DNA from: Uliginosibacterium aquaticum | Lineage (GTDB): Bacteria; Pseudomonadota; Gammaproteobacteria; Burkholderiales; Rhodocyclaceae | DNA: 64,000 nucleotides | Assembly: GCF_012972705.2 (NCBI RefSeq) | Contig: NZ_JABCSC020000003.1 | Coordinates: 1 to 64,000, forward strand | Direction of reading: 5' to 3' | In this document: positions 18,728 through 27,750 of the stretch, piece after piece | Position numbering within the stretch: position 1 is the stretch's first letter | How the letters are laid out: every line of letters starts with the position of its first letter | Notes under the pieces: model-generated | What the model saw: the letters and a program-made list of their open reading frames with translations, nothing else | Databases searched by the model: none | What the model was told of the DNA's origin: nothing | Program-made: the position numbers and the translations under genes

Positions 18728-19315
18728 ATGACTTCCCTGTTCCCGATGTTCCTGTTTGCCCTGGCGGCTTCGCTTTCTCCGGGTCCGGTGAATCTGGTCG
18801 GGCTGGGCACCGGGGCACGGCGAGGTTTTCTGCCCGGGATGATCCATGTGGCCGGCGCCACCTGTGGTTTCACCGTGCTGCTGGTGCTGATCGGTTTCGG
18901 CCTGCAGGCCCTCTTGCTGCAATGGCCCTGGCTGCTGGCACTGATACGCTGGGCGGGGGCGGCCTTCTTCGTTTACATGGCCTGGAAGCTGTGGCGCGAC
19001 GAGGGTCAGCTGGAAGCCGGCGAAGCGCGCCCCGGCTCGCTGTTCCTGCAAGGCGCACTAATGCAGTGGCTCAATCCCAAGGCCTGGCTGGCCTCGGCGG
19101 CCGGCATGGGGGCTTTTGCTGCGGATGGCGAGGCGGGCCGGATCGGCCTGTTTGGGGCGCTGTACTTCGTGGTGTGCTTTGCCTCGCTGGCCTGCTGGGT
19201 CTGGGCCGGTTGCCATCTGCGCGGCTGGTTGCAGCAGCCGCAACGGGTACGCCTGCTCAATGGCGGGCTGGCCGTGATGCTGCTGCTGTGCGCCCCCGGC
19301 ATGCTGCTGGGTTAG
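18728..19315 (+). CDS. LysE family amino acid exporter
   Basis: 195 residues from ATG 18728; the in-frame extension upstream lacks hydrophobicity. The opening FLFALAASLSPGPVNLVGLGTGARRG is the LysE/RhtB signature (SPGP motif). About six hydrophobic segments are seen, with LMQWLNPKAWL (the conserved N-P-K in the middle helix) and a final GGLAVMLLLCAPGMLLG. It exports amino acids or related metabolites across the inner membrane. The substrate is unknown. It is convergent with the AraC-type gene, with a 4-bp overlap of the ends. Confidence 0.88.
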   Translation: MTSLFPMFLFALAASLSPGPVNLVGLGTGARRGFLPGMIHVAGATCGFTVLLVLIGFGLQALLLQWPWLLALIRWAGAAFFVYMAWKLWRDEGQLEAGEARPGSLFLQGALMQWLNPKAWLASAAGMGAFAADGEAGRIGLFGALYFVVCFASLACWVWAGCHLRGWLQQPQRVRLLNGGLAVMLLLCAPGMLLG

Positions 19316-20139
19316 TTGCGGTATTCACCTGGCGTGGCGGCCACATAGCGCTTGAAGGCGCGCTGGAAATGGGCCTGATCGGCAAAGCCGGTCTCCACCG
19401 CCACCTGTGCCAGCGGCTCGCCCCGGCGCAGGCGCTGGCGGCATTGCTGGATGCGGCAATGGGTCAGGTAATCATGCGGGGTCATGGCGTAATGCGCCTT
19501 GAAGGCGCGAATCAGGCGCGAGGCGGAGAGCCCGGCGACGCGGCAGATGTCTTCCAGACGCAAGGCCGTGGCACTGCTGCTGCGGATGAAATCCGCCGCC
19601 CGCACGAGACGCGGATCCAGCGGCCCCGCTGACACCTGTAGCGCAGCGGGGGCGTGCTGGCACAGCGCACCAAAGAACTCATGCAGGGCGACTTCGCGGC
19701 CGATCAGATCGGCGGCAGGTGCCAGCAAGGTGGTGTGCAGCTGACTCAGCCGGCGGTAGAGCCCGGGATCCCGGCTCAGGCGCGCTTCCAGCGGCACGAA
19801 TTGACCGCCCGCAGCCACGCCATGTTCTTCCTGCAACGCCGACAGCCAGGCGAGGTCCACATACAGCATCAGGTAGGACCAGGTGCCGGCCAGCGGGCTG
19901 CAGGCATGCACCTCGCCCGGGTTCATCAGCACCACCGTACCGGTATCGACCCGCTCGCGCAGGCGGCCATTCAGGTAGGTGCTGCAACCGCCGGTGATGG
20001 CACCGATCGAGAAGCTGTCATGGGCATGGCGGTCGTAGCAGACGCTGCGCCCATCCTCGACGGTGCGCACTTCGATGAAGGGCAGCGCCGGATCGCGCCA
20101 GAACGCCTGTCGCGCGGGAATCTGACCCCTTGCAGACAT
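19312..20139 (-). CDS. AraC family transcriptional regulator
   Basis: 275 residues. The N-terminal cupin-like sensor (about 20-110, RHAHDSFSIGAITGG, VVLMNPGEVHACSP) and two C-terminal helix-turn-helix motifs (LRLEDICRVAGLSASRLIRAFK and EPLAQVAVETGFADQAHFQRAF, ending in YVAATPGEYR) are clear. This cupin type commonly accompanies LysE exporters, so control of the convergent lysE-like gene is likely. It lies 18 bp downstream of tyrS on the same strand. Confidence 0.9.
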   Translation of the reverse strand: MSARGQIPARQAFWRDPALPFIEVRTVEDGRSVCYDRHAHDSFSIGAITGGCSTYLNGRLRERVDTGTVVLMNPGEVHACSPLAGTWSYLMLYVDLAWLSALQEEHGVAAGGQFVPLEARLSRDPGLYRRLSQLHTTLLAPAADLIGREVALHEFFGALCQHAPAALQVSAGPLDPRLVRAADFIRSSSATALRLEDICRVAGLSASRLIRAFKAHYAMTPHDYLTHCRIQQCRQRLRRGEPLAQVAVETGFADQAHFQRAFKRYVAATPGEYRN

Positions 20140-20157
20140 GGCGTACGGCGCTCGCGC

Positions 20158-21432
<1,275 letters not shown>

Positions 21433-21587
21433 CACGGTTTCTCCACGGACAAGGCTGGGCGGACGCGCCAGCCACGAATACAAGCTGAGCATTTTAACGG
21501 CTGGGCGCAGGCAAGGCGAATTTGCGCGCCGCTGCTGTGTAGCCGACGCAGGCATGCGAACATGCGCCGAACGATCAGGAGACAGAC

Positions 21588-21983
21588 ATGAGGAAATGGA
21601 TAGCGCTGCTGGCCCTCGCCTGCCTGCTTGGCGCCTGCACCCCGCCGGTGAATCCGGACGAAGCGGAACACGCCGTGCCGGCTTTCCATCTGGCCATGAT
21701 CGAGGGGGATTTCGCCGGTATTTACCAGCGCGCCGCGCCTGCCCTGCGCGAAGCCCAGGCGCAGGCCGAATTCGTCGCCGGCCTGCAGAAGATCCGTGCC
21801 CGGCTCGGCGAAGTGCGCGGTGCCGAGCGCATGACCACGACGGTGGACGGCCGCCAGGCCACCCTCACCTACACCACGGCCTATGCCAATGGCGCGGCGC
21901 GCGAGGAATTCGTGATCGTGCAGGAGGAGGGGCAGGCACCACAGTTGCTGCGCTATCGCTTGCTGGAGCCGCAGATTCCGTAG
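21588..21983 (+). CDS. Putative lipoprotein (DUF3887/DUF4019-like)
   Basis: 131 residues; AGGAG lies before the ATG. The signal peptide [17 protein letters not shown] ends in a lipobox (LLGAC) with Cys17 as lipidation site. The mature part [25 protein letters not shown] and the C-terminal beta strands ([23 protein letters not shown]) fit an NTF2-like small lipoprotein of the DUF3887/DUF4019 kind. No catalytic residues are apparent; the function is unknown. Confidence 0.75.
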   Translation: MRKWIALLALACLLGACTPPVNPDEAEHAVPAFHLAMIEGDFAGIYQRAAPALREAQAQAEFVAGLQKIRARLGEVRGAERMTTTVDGRQATLTYTTAYANGAAREEFVIVQEEGQAPQLLRYRLLEPQIP

Positions 21984-22009
21984 TTGCGGCTGAGTGCCAC
22001 GTCTGTAGC

Positions 22010-22025
22010 TGCGACTTCAGTCGCA
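22010..22025. repeat. Small intergenic palindrome
   Basis: TGCGACTTCAGTCGCA, with 7-bp arms, belongs to the widespread GTAGCTGCGACTTCAGTCGC type of intergenic repeat. It sits just after the lipoprotein gene. Confidence 0.5.
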
Positions 22026-22054
22026 CAACAGCGGCCTCACGTTCGACAAGACAA

Positions 22055-22076
22055 GGAGCGGCCCTCTGGCCGCTCC
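22055..22076. terminator. Bidirectional terminator-like hairpin
   Basis: GGAGCGGCC (22055-22063) and GGCCGCTCC (22068-22076) form a perfect 9-bp stem with a 4-base loop between the convergent lipoprotein and phnA/yjdM genes. No long T-run follows, so it may equally be a REP element; a related GGAGCGGCC arm recurs near 23711. Confidence 0.55.
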
Positions 22077-22081
22077 TGCAG

Positions 22082-22420
22082 TCAAACCTTCTTGAGGAAG
22101 CAGGCCTTGAGCATGAACTTGCCTTCGTCGAGCTTGCAGTCAACTTCGTGATCGCCGTCGCCGACGAGGCGGATGCTTTTCACCTTGCTGCCCTGCTTCA
22201 GGGTGATCGAGGAACCCTTGACCTTCAGGTCCTTAATCAGCACCACGGCATCGCCATCCTGCAGCACGGTGCCATTGGAGTCGCGCACGATGCGGCTGTC
22301 TTCCTCGCTGCTGGCCGCAACTTGCGGAAATTCGTGGCCGCAATCCGCGCAGACGTAGTTGTCGCCGTCCGGGTAGGTGTTTTCCATCGAACAGACGGGG
22401 CAGGAGGGAATGGCGGACAT
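22082..22420 (-). CDS. yjdM: PhnA/YjdM family zinc-ribbon protein
   Basis: 112 residues, the full family length. A zinc ribbon with CPVCSMENTYPDGDNYVCADCGHEF is followed by the SH3-like PhnA domain (DSNGTVLQDGDAVVLIKDLKV, TLKQGSKVKSIRLVGDGDHEVDCK). Despite the historical name there is no established role in phosphonate use, and it is not next to the transporter genes at 33.7-36.9 kb. Confidence 0.93.
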   Translation of the reverse strand: MSAIPSCPVCSMENTYPDGDNYVCADCGHEFPQVAASSEEDSRIVRDSNGTVLQDGDAVVLIKDLKVKGSSITLKQGSKVKSIRLVGDGDHEVDCKLDEGKFMLKACFLKKV

Positions 22421-22479
22421 GATGCGTTCTCGTAAAGCTTGAAAGGCCGCGCAGTATACCCGCCCCGCTGCCGGGGTCT

Positions 22480-23694
22480 TCAGGAGTAAAGCAGGAAAGC
22501 CTCACGCTCCGCGCGCCAGCTCGCTTCATCCGCCAGCGTGATCGCCTCCAGATCATCCGGCGTGGCGGCCGCATCATCCACCCATTCGCGCAGGAGCGGT
22601 GAGCCGTTGATGAGGTCGATGGCCAGACGCTCATGTTCGTACTCGTAACCGAAGTCGCGCCACAAGGGGTAGGCCGGATACAGCAGGCGGATGGCCTTGA
22701 AGGCCAGTGCCTGGAGGCGCCAGGGGCGGAACGCAGCGTGATCGTAGTGCGCCGTTTCGACATGGATCTGCACGCCGGCGCAGAGCTTGCCAACATGCTT
22801 GTGAAAGGTCGGCTCAAACCAGATTTCGCGCAGCACGCAGCCTTGCAGCCAGTGCGGGGCGAGTGCGCGCATCTTCGCGATCACCGCGCGGGCCTCGATA
22901 TCCGGCGCACCGAAGAGCTCCAGCGGGCGGGTGGTGCCGCGTCCTTCGGAGAGTGTGCAGCCCTCCAGCATCACGGTACCGGCGTAGGCGCGCGCCATCG
23001 AGAGATTCGCTGCATTGGGGCTGGGATTGATCCAGGCGCGCTCCTCGGGCCAGCCGTAGCCGGGCGCGGCCTCGGGCTGCCAGCCCTGCATTTGGATCAC
23101 GCGGTATTCCAGTTGCAGGCCCAGCGTGGCGATGAACCAGTGGCCCAGCTCGCCCATGGTGAGGCCATGGCGCATCGGCAGGCTGCCGGCGCCGACGAAG
23201 CTCTCCCAGCCCTCGCGCAGCCTCAGGCCTTCGACCGGCCGGCCGGCGGGGTTCGGGCGGTCCAGCACCCACACCGCCTTGCCATGTTTTGCGGCGGCTT
23301 CCAGCACGTACCTCAATGTAGTGATGAAGGTGTAGATGCGGCAGCCCAGATCCTGCAGGTCGACCAGCAGCACGTCGAAGCTCGCCATCATCGCTTCGGT
23401 AGGGCGGCGCACCTCGCCGTAGAGGCTGAAGACCGGGATGCCCAGCTGCGGGTCGAGATAGTCGGGCGACTCGACCATATTGTCCTGCTTGTCGCCGCGC
23501 AGGCCGTGCTGCGGGCCGAAGGCGGCGCTGAGCGTGATCTCGGGGTAGGCGGCCAGCGCATCGAGGGCGTGATCGAGATTCCGGGTGACCGAGGCGGGGT
23601 GAGCGAGCAGCGCCACCCGGCGGCCCGCGAGCGGAGCGCGCAGGGCGGGGTCGGTGAGCAGGCGGTCGAGGCCGAAGAGGACAGGTGAAGTCAT
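22480..23694 (-). CDS. DUF1343 protein, NamZ-like exo-beta-N-acetylmuramidase
   Basis: 404 residues. The sequence shows the DUF1343 hallmarks: GRRVALLAHPASVT, AFGPQHGLRGDKQDNM, PVFSLYGE, FDVLLVDLQDLGCRIYTF, WVLDRPNPAGRPVEG, ACKLCAG-type FHKHVGKLCAGVQIHV and the EGCTLSEGRGTTRPLELFG motif. NamZ of Bacillus in this family cleaves terminal MurNAc in cell-wall recycling. No signal peptide is seen here, so a cytoplasmic recycling role is more likely. The neighbour on the same strand is a DOMON-like gene. Confidence 0.88.
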   Translation of the reverse strand: MTSPVLFGLDRLLTDPALRAPLAGRRVALLAHPASVTRNLDHALDALAAYPEITLSAAFGPQHGLRGDKQDNMVESPDYLDPQLGIPVFSLYGEVRRPTEAMMASFDVLLVDLQDLGCRIYTFITTLRYVLEAAAKHGKAVWVLDRPNPAGRPVEGLRLREGWESFVGAGSLPMRHGLTMGELGHWFIATLGLQLEYRVIQMQGWQPEAAPGYGWPEERAWINPSPNAANLSMARAYAGTVMLEGCTLSEGRGTTRPLELFGAPDIEARAVIAKMRALAPHWLQGCVLREIWFEPTFHKHVGKLCAGVQIHVETAHYDHAAFRPWRLQALAFKAIRLLYPAYPLWRDFGYEYEHERLAIDLINGSPLLREWVDDAAATPDDLEAITLADEASWRAEREAFLLYS

Positions 23695-23788
23695 GGCAGG
23701 CGTTTTCTGTAGGAGCGGCCACTGACCGCAAATGGCAGATGAGGGACGAGGCAGGATTCGTGGGCGCTGGCCGCTGCCGCCAATGTGT
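23695..23788. other. Short spacer with REP-like arm
   Basis: Contains TGTAGGAGCGGCCACTGACCG near 23709, related to the hairpin at 22055-22076. No gene is seen. Confidence 0.4.
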
Positions 23789-24313
23789 TCATGGCAAGGA
23801 CAGCACGAAGGATTCGCGCCGATGAAAGTCCGGCCGCTCGCCGGCGTGCTGCAGAGCCCAGTAACTCAGCTCGGCCGTGGTGGTTTCGATCACGGCCGTG
23901 GCGCCAAGCTGCAAAGGTCGGGCGGGTGGCAGCAGCGCAGCGGGCAGGTCGACCTGCAATTCGAATGCGCTCGGGCTGTGGCTCACACGGATGAGTGGCT
24001 GCGCATCCGGAACCCAGCCACGCCGCACGCGGTAGTCGCTGAAGGCATAGGCCGCCCAGTTGCCCGAGGGCGCAAAGTTGAATTCCCGATAGCCCCGCTC
24101 CCCCTCGGCCACGAAAAGCTCGCAGCAGCTGTGCTGCCAGAGCCCGTCGGCAAAGCCGGGCGCAGGGCTGAGGGGCGGAAGGCGCAGGGCGGAAATGTCG
24201 CCCATCAGGCGATAGCACAGCTGCAGCGCGCCATCCTCCTGCCAGGCCAGCGACAGACTGCAGGCGCTGAGGGGCGGAAGAGGGCTGGCGCGGTGACAAA
24301 GCAGGGCGGGCAT
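23789..24313 (-). CDS. DOMON-like domain protein
   Basis: 174 residues forming a beta-rich sequence typical of the DOMON-like family often found beside DUF1343 or murein recycling genes: RLMGDISALRLPP, DGLWQHSCCELFVAEG, YREFNFAPSGNWAAYAFSDYR, and the C-terminal LGATAVIETTTAELSYWALQH and RPDFHRRESFVL. DOMON folds bind haem or sugars; here a sugar ligand is plausible. No signal peptide. No enzyme activity is known for the family. Confidence 0.8.
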   Translation of the reverse strand: MPALLCHRASPLPPLSACSLSLAWQEDGALQLCYRLMGDISALRLPPLSPAPGFADGLWQHSCCELFVAEGERGYREFNFAPSGNWAAYAFSDYRVRRGWVPDAQPLIRVSHSPSAFELQVDLPAALLPPARPLQLGATAVIETTTAELSYWALQHAGERPDFHRRESFVLSLP

Positions 24314-24409
24314 CGCTATGGCGGGTGAGGAGACGGCCCGCTACTTTACCGGAGCCGCTCACAGGCGAGGGAGACACCGCTGGTCGGCCCCTGATGCAAA
24401 CAAATGTGC

Positions 24410-24440
24410 TTTTGCAAGCCTTGAGGTCGTTTTGCAGGCC
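24410..24440 (+). promoter_or_regulatory. Paired 11-bp direct repeat upstream of the pilus operon
   Basis: TTTTGCAAGCC (24410-24420) and TTTTGCAGGCC (24430-24440) are exactly 20 bp, about two helical turns, apart and 46 bp before pilE. This spacing suits cooperative binding of a regulator. The cognate protein is unknown and no clear -35/-10 pair was found. Confidence 0.35.
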
Positions 24441-24485
24441 CCCGTGGATGATGTCCAGCAGTAAAGAACCCACGGTAATCAAGGC

Positions 24486-24965
24486 ATGAATACCCCGCAG
24501 CAACACCCGGCCAACAGCCATGGCAGCAAGAACACCAGCGCCGGCTTCACGCTGATCGAATTGATGATCACGGTGGCCATCATCGCCATCCTGGCCGCTG
24601 TCGCCCTGCCGGCCTACAGCGATTACGTGACCCGCGGCCGCCTGGTTGACGCCACCAACGCATTGGCCACGACACGCGCAAAAATGGAGCAGCACTATCA
24701 GGACAACCGAACCTACGCCAGCGTGACCGGCTACACCGCGCCCTGCGCCACAGCCCAGACCGCAGGCACTTTCAGCGTTCAATGCGCAGGCTCGGCGCTG
24801 TCGGCCACGGCCTACACGATCACCGCCACCGGTAGTGGCAGTACCAGTGGCTTCGTCTATACGATTGACCAGGACGGCACCCAGAAAACCACCAGCCTGC
24901 CCGCCGGCTGGGGCACGTATCCGCAAACCGGCTGCTGGGTGCAGCGCAAGGGGCAGACGTGCTGA
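24486..24965 (+). CDS. pilE: Type IV minor pilin PilE
   Basis: 159 residues. The prepilin leader ends at SAG, followed by FTLIELMITVAIIAILAAVA, which carries the Glu5 of mature type IV pilins; cleavage by PilD would fall after the Gly. The globular part has YSDYVTRGRLVDATNALATTR and a C-terminal disulfide candidate (CW...C in the last 15 residues), typical of PilE. It is the first gene of the minor pilin operon here, whereas in Pseudomonas pilE is last. The leader is unusually long (about 20 residues). Its end overlaps the next start by 7 bp. Confidence 0.9.
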   Translation: MNTPQQHPANSHGSKNTSAGFTLIELMITVAIIAILAAVALPAYSDYVTRGRLVDATNALATTRAKMEQHYQDNRTYASVTGYTAPCATAQTAGTFSVQCAGSALSATAYTITATGSGSTSGFVYTIDQDGTQKTTSLPAGWGTYPQTGCWVQRKGQTC

Positions 24966-25561
24966 GGCCGCATTGCGCATCCCGGCGCGGCTTCTCGCTG
25001 ATCGAGCTGATGGTGATCATCGCGGTGATGAGCATCCTGACCCTCGTGGCGGTTCCGAACCTGTCCACCTGGCTGGCCAACAACCGGGTGCGCACCGTCG
25101 CCGAAGCGCTGCAGAACGCGCTGCGCCAGGCCCAGGTGGAGGCCATCAAGCGCAGCCGCCAGACCAGCTTCGTGCTCACCGCCGCCAGCCCGGCCCTGTC
25201 GGCCACGCCCAGCAGCAGCGGCCCGAACTGGTACATCCAGAGCCTGCCGCTGACCGGCAGTTCGGAGGCCGCCAGCAGCACGGATTTCGTGCGCGGCGAA
25301 ACCCTCGCCCGCCAGTATTCGGTAAGCATCAGCGGCGGCAATGCCGCACTGTGCTTCAACTCGGCCGGCCGCCTCGTCAGCAATACCGCCACCGGCCTCG
25401 GGGCAAGCTGCACGGCACCTGCGGACAGCGTGACCTACACCCTCACCACGACGGGCGCGGATCGCAAGCTCGCGGTGCAGGTGTACGCGGGCGGCAAGGT
25501 GCGCATGTGCGATCCGCAGAAAACCCTGTCAGTCAGCAATCCGGATGGGTGCACGACATGA
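24959..25561 (+). CDS. fimT: GspH/FimT family minor pseudopilin
   Basis: 200 residues from GTG 24959, overlapping the end of pilE. The prepilin motif is RRGFSLIELMVIIAVMSIL. The segment NLSTWLANNRVRTVAEALQNALRQAQVEAIKRS is diagnostic of the GspH/FimT family. Cysteines near the C-terminus (ASC, MCD, DGC) may pair. FimT-type minor pilins take part in pilus priming and, in some species, bind DNA at the pilus tip during natural uptake. The stop overlaps the ATG of pilV (ATGA). Confidence 0.9.
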   Translation: MLRPHCASRRGFSLIELMVIIAVMSILTLVAVPNLSTWLANNRVRTVAEALQNALRQAQVEAIKRSRQTSFVLTAASPALSATPSSSGPNWYIQSLPLTGSSEAASSTDFVRGETLARQYSVSISGGNAALCFNSAGRLVSNTATGLGASCTAPADSVTYTLTTTGADRKLAVQVYAGGKVRMCDPQKTLSVSNPDGCTT

Positions 25562-25956
25562 AACACACCACTCCCGCCCGCCGCCAGCACGGCGCCGCCC
25601 TGCTCGAAGCCCTGATCTCGATCCTGCTATTCTCGCTGGGCGTGCTGGGCATCGTCGCCCTGCAGGCCAAGGCTTCGCAATTCTCGGTGGATTCGGAAGA
25701 CCGCACCCGCGCCGCCCTGCTCGCCAACCAGATCGTCAGCCAGATGTGGGCCCAGCAGAGCACCACGCTGGATGCCGCCACACTCAGCAGCTGGCAGGCC
25801 CAGGTCAGCGCCACCGGTAGCGGCCTGCCTGCGGCGAGCGGCAGTGTAAGTGTGGACAGCGCCGCCCTGGCCACCGTGACGATCAGCTGGAAGGCCCCCT
25901 GGCGCAAGAGCGCGGAGCAGGCCAACAGCTATGTGACCAAGGTGATGATTCCATGA
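25558..25956 (+). CDS. pilV: Type IV minor pilin PilV
   Basis: 132 residues from ATG 25558. The prepilin motif RQHGAALLEALISILLFSLG, with LLEAL replacing TLIEL, is typical of PilV. The short globular part (QIVSQMWAQQSTTLDAATLSSW, TVTISWKAP) is family-like. It is needed to build the tip-priming complex with PilW, PilX, PilE, FimU/FimT and PilY1. Both ends overlap neighbours by 4 bp. Confidence 0.9.
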   Translation: MKHTTPARRQHGAALLEALISILLFSLGVLGIVALQAKASQFSVDSEDRTRAALLANQIVSQMWAQQSTTLDAATLSSWQAQVSATGSGLPAASGSVSVDSAALATVTISWKAPWRKSAEQANSYVTKVMIP

Positions 25957-27116
25957 GCCGCGCGCCCAGCCTCCACCAGCGTGGCCTGACCCTGATCGAA
26001 TTGATGGTGGCGATCGTCATCGCATCCCTGCTGGTACTCGCCGTGAGCTCGGTGATGATCGGTTTCGAGGCGCGCAAGCGCAGCGCCACCTCGGTCAATG
26101 ACATCAACCAGGCCGGCAACTACGCCGCCTATGTGCTTGATCACTGGCTGCGCAGCGCCGGCTCGGGATTTTCGCAATCAGCCGAATACGCCTTCGGCTG
26201 CACCCTGCAGGCCAGCAATGGCAGCCAGAACCTGCCGCGCACGGCGGCGCTGCCGGCGCCTTTCGCCAGCCTCGGCACGACTTTTCGCCTCGCCCCGCTG
26301 CTGATCCTTGCAGACGGCAGCACACCCGCCACCAGCGGCAGCAGCTCGGATGTGCTGCTGGTGATGAGCGGTGCCGCCGGCCGCAGCGAAGCCCCGGCCT
26401 ACCTGACCGATTACCCTTCCAGCAGCAGCCTCACGCTCAAGAACACCCTCGCCTTCGCCGCCAGCGATCTGCTGCTGCTGACCGACCAGGAAGCCAAGAA
26501 TGGCGGCATCGCACCCTGCCTTGTGAGCCAGGTCAGCAGCAGCTTCAGCGAGAGCGGTGCAGGCAGCCTGGCGCTGGCCGGCACTTACTACGCCGCCGAG
26601 ATCAATTCGGTCAGCGTGGCCGGTTTCACAAAAAATGCGGTGGCCTTCAACCTGGGCAATGTGGCGTCCTCCAACCCGCCGGCCTTCCAGGTGCTGGGCG
26701 TGGGTGACAACAACACCCTGTATGCCTACGACCTGTTGCAAACCTCGGCGAACCCCTTGCAGGCGGTTGCCAATGGCCTGTTCGAGCTGCATGCGCTGTA
26801 CGGCCTCGATAGCAATGCCGATGGCAAGGTGGATAGCTGGGTCAAACCCAGCGGCAGCTACGCCTTCAGCGCACTGAGCGACGGCAGCAGCACCGCCAAC
26901 GGCCTGCTCAGCACGATCAAGGCAATCCGCGTCGGCCTGATCCTGCGCACCGATGTGGCCGAGAAAACCGCTGTGAGCACCAGCAGCCTGACGCTGTTCA
27001 GTGATCTCGGCAGCAGTCTGCAATTCACCCGCAGCCTCACGGCCAGCGAACAGAAATACCGCTACCGCACGCTGGAAATCAGCGTGCCGCTGCGTAACGC
27101 GATGATGCTGGAGTAA
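25953..27116 (+). CDS. pilW: Type IV minor pilin PilW
   Basis: 387 residues, the long PilW type. The prepilin motif QRGLTLIELMVAIVIASLLV lies near residue 10. A large globular domain follows with NYAAYVLDHWLRSAGSGF and a Ca-like loop LDSNADGKVDSW (D-x-N-x-D-G-x-x-D) near residue 290. The C-terminal LGSSLQFTRSLTASEQKYRYRTLEISVPLRNAM is conserved in PilW. It belongs to the tip complex with PilX and PilY1. Confidence 0.92.
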   Translation: MSRAPSLHQRGLTLIELMVAIVIASLLVLAVSSVMIGFEARKRSATSVNDINQAGNYAAYVLDHWLRSAGSGFSQSAEYAFGCTLQASNGSQNLPRTAALPAPFASLGTTFRLAPLLILADGSTPATSGSSSDVLLVMSGAAGRSEAPAYLTDYPSSSSLTLKNTLAFAASDLLLLTDQEAKNGGIAPCLVSQVSSSFSESGAGSLALAGTYYAAEINSVSVAGFTKNAVAFNLGNVASSNPPAFQVLGVGDNNTLYAYDLLQTSANPLQAVANGLFELHALYGLDSNADGKVDSWVKPSGSYAFSALSDGSSTANGLLSTIKAIRVGLILRTDVAEKTAVSTSSLTLFSDLGSSLQFTRSLTASEQKYRYRTLEISVPLRNAMMLE

Positions 27117-27119
27117 GCG

Positions 27120-27719
27120 ATGCGCAACATTTACCGCCCCCGGGCTAGAGCGCACTCTCAACAAGGCCTGATCCTGCTGGTGACCCTGCTGGCGATGGTG
27201 ATCCTGCTGATCTCGGCGGTCGCCCTGCTGCGTTCGCTGGATACCTCAGTGCTGCTTTCCGGCAACCTCGCTTTCAAGCGTGATCTGGTCAATGAAGGCG
27301 AGCGTGGCATGGCTGCGGCCATCACCCTCTTCAAGAGCGGTGCGCTCGCCAGCGACAGCAGCCGCACGGCGGATCTGGCCAGCGGCAATTATTCCGCCAC
27401 GATCCTGCCCTCCAATGCGCGTGGCATTCCCCTGGTGCTGGTCAATGACTCGACCTTCAGCAGCAAGGGCATGAGCGGCAGCGACATCACGGACAGCAGC
27501 ACGGGCGTGACGATCCGCACCGTGATCGATCGCCAATGTTCAAGCGCCGGCAGCTTCGATGCCAGCACCTGCGTCTACATCCCGGGCGCCTCCGACGTGG
27601 GCGGCACCAACTGGCTGAAAAAAGCCGGTGCCGAATACGTGCCGGTCTACCGCATCAGCGTGCGGGTCAGCGGCCCGCGCAATACCCAGGTTTTCCTCCA
27701 GACCACGCTGTCCCGCTGA
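27120..27719 (+). CDS. pilX: Type IV minor pilin PilX
   Basis: 199 residues, three bases after pilW. The N-terminus SQQGLILLVTLLAMVILLISAVALLRS has the PilX form, lacking the usual Glu5 of major pilins. NLAFKRDLVNEGERGMAAA and the C-terminal YVPVYRISVRVSGPRNTQVFLQTTLSR match PilX proteins. It has two cysteines (CSSAGSF, CVYIPG) likely bridged. It works with PilY1 as part of the pilus tip. Confidence 0.88.
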   Translation: MRNIYRPRARAHSQQGLILLVTLLAMVILLISAVALLRSLDTSVLLSGNLAFKRDLVNEGERGMAAAITLFKSGALASDSSRTADLASGNYSATILPSNARGIPLVLVNDSTFSSKGMSGSDITDSSTGVTIRTVIDRQCSSAGSFDASTCVYIPGASDVGGTNWLKKAGAEYVPVYRISVRVSGPRNTQVFLQTTLSR

Positions 27720-27750
27720 GGCACGGCCCGCCCTTCCGCGAGAGATTGCC

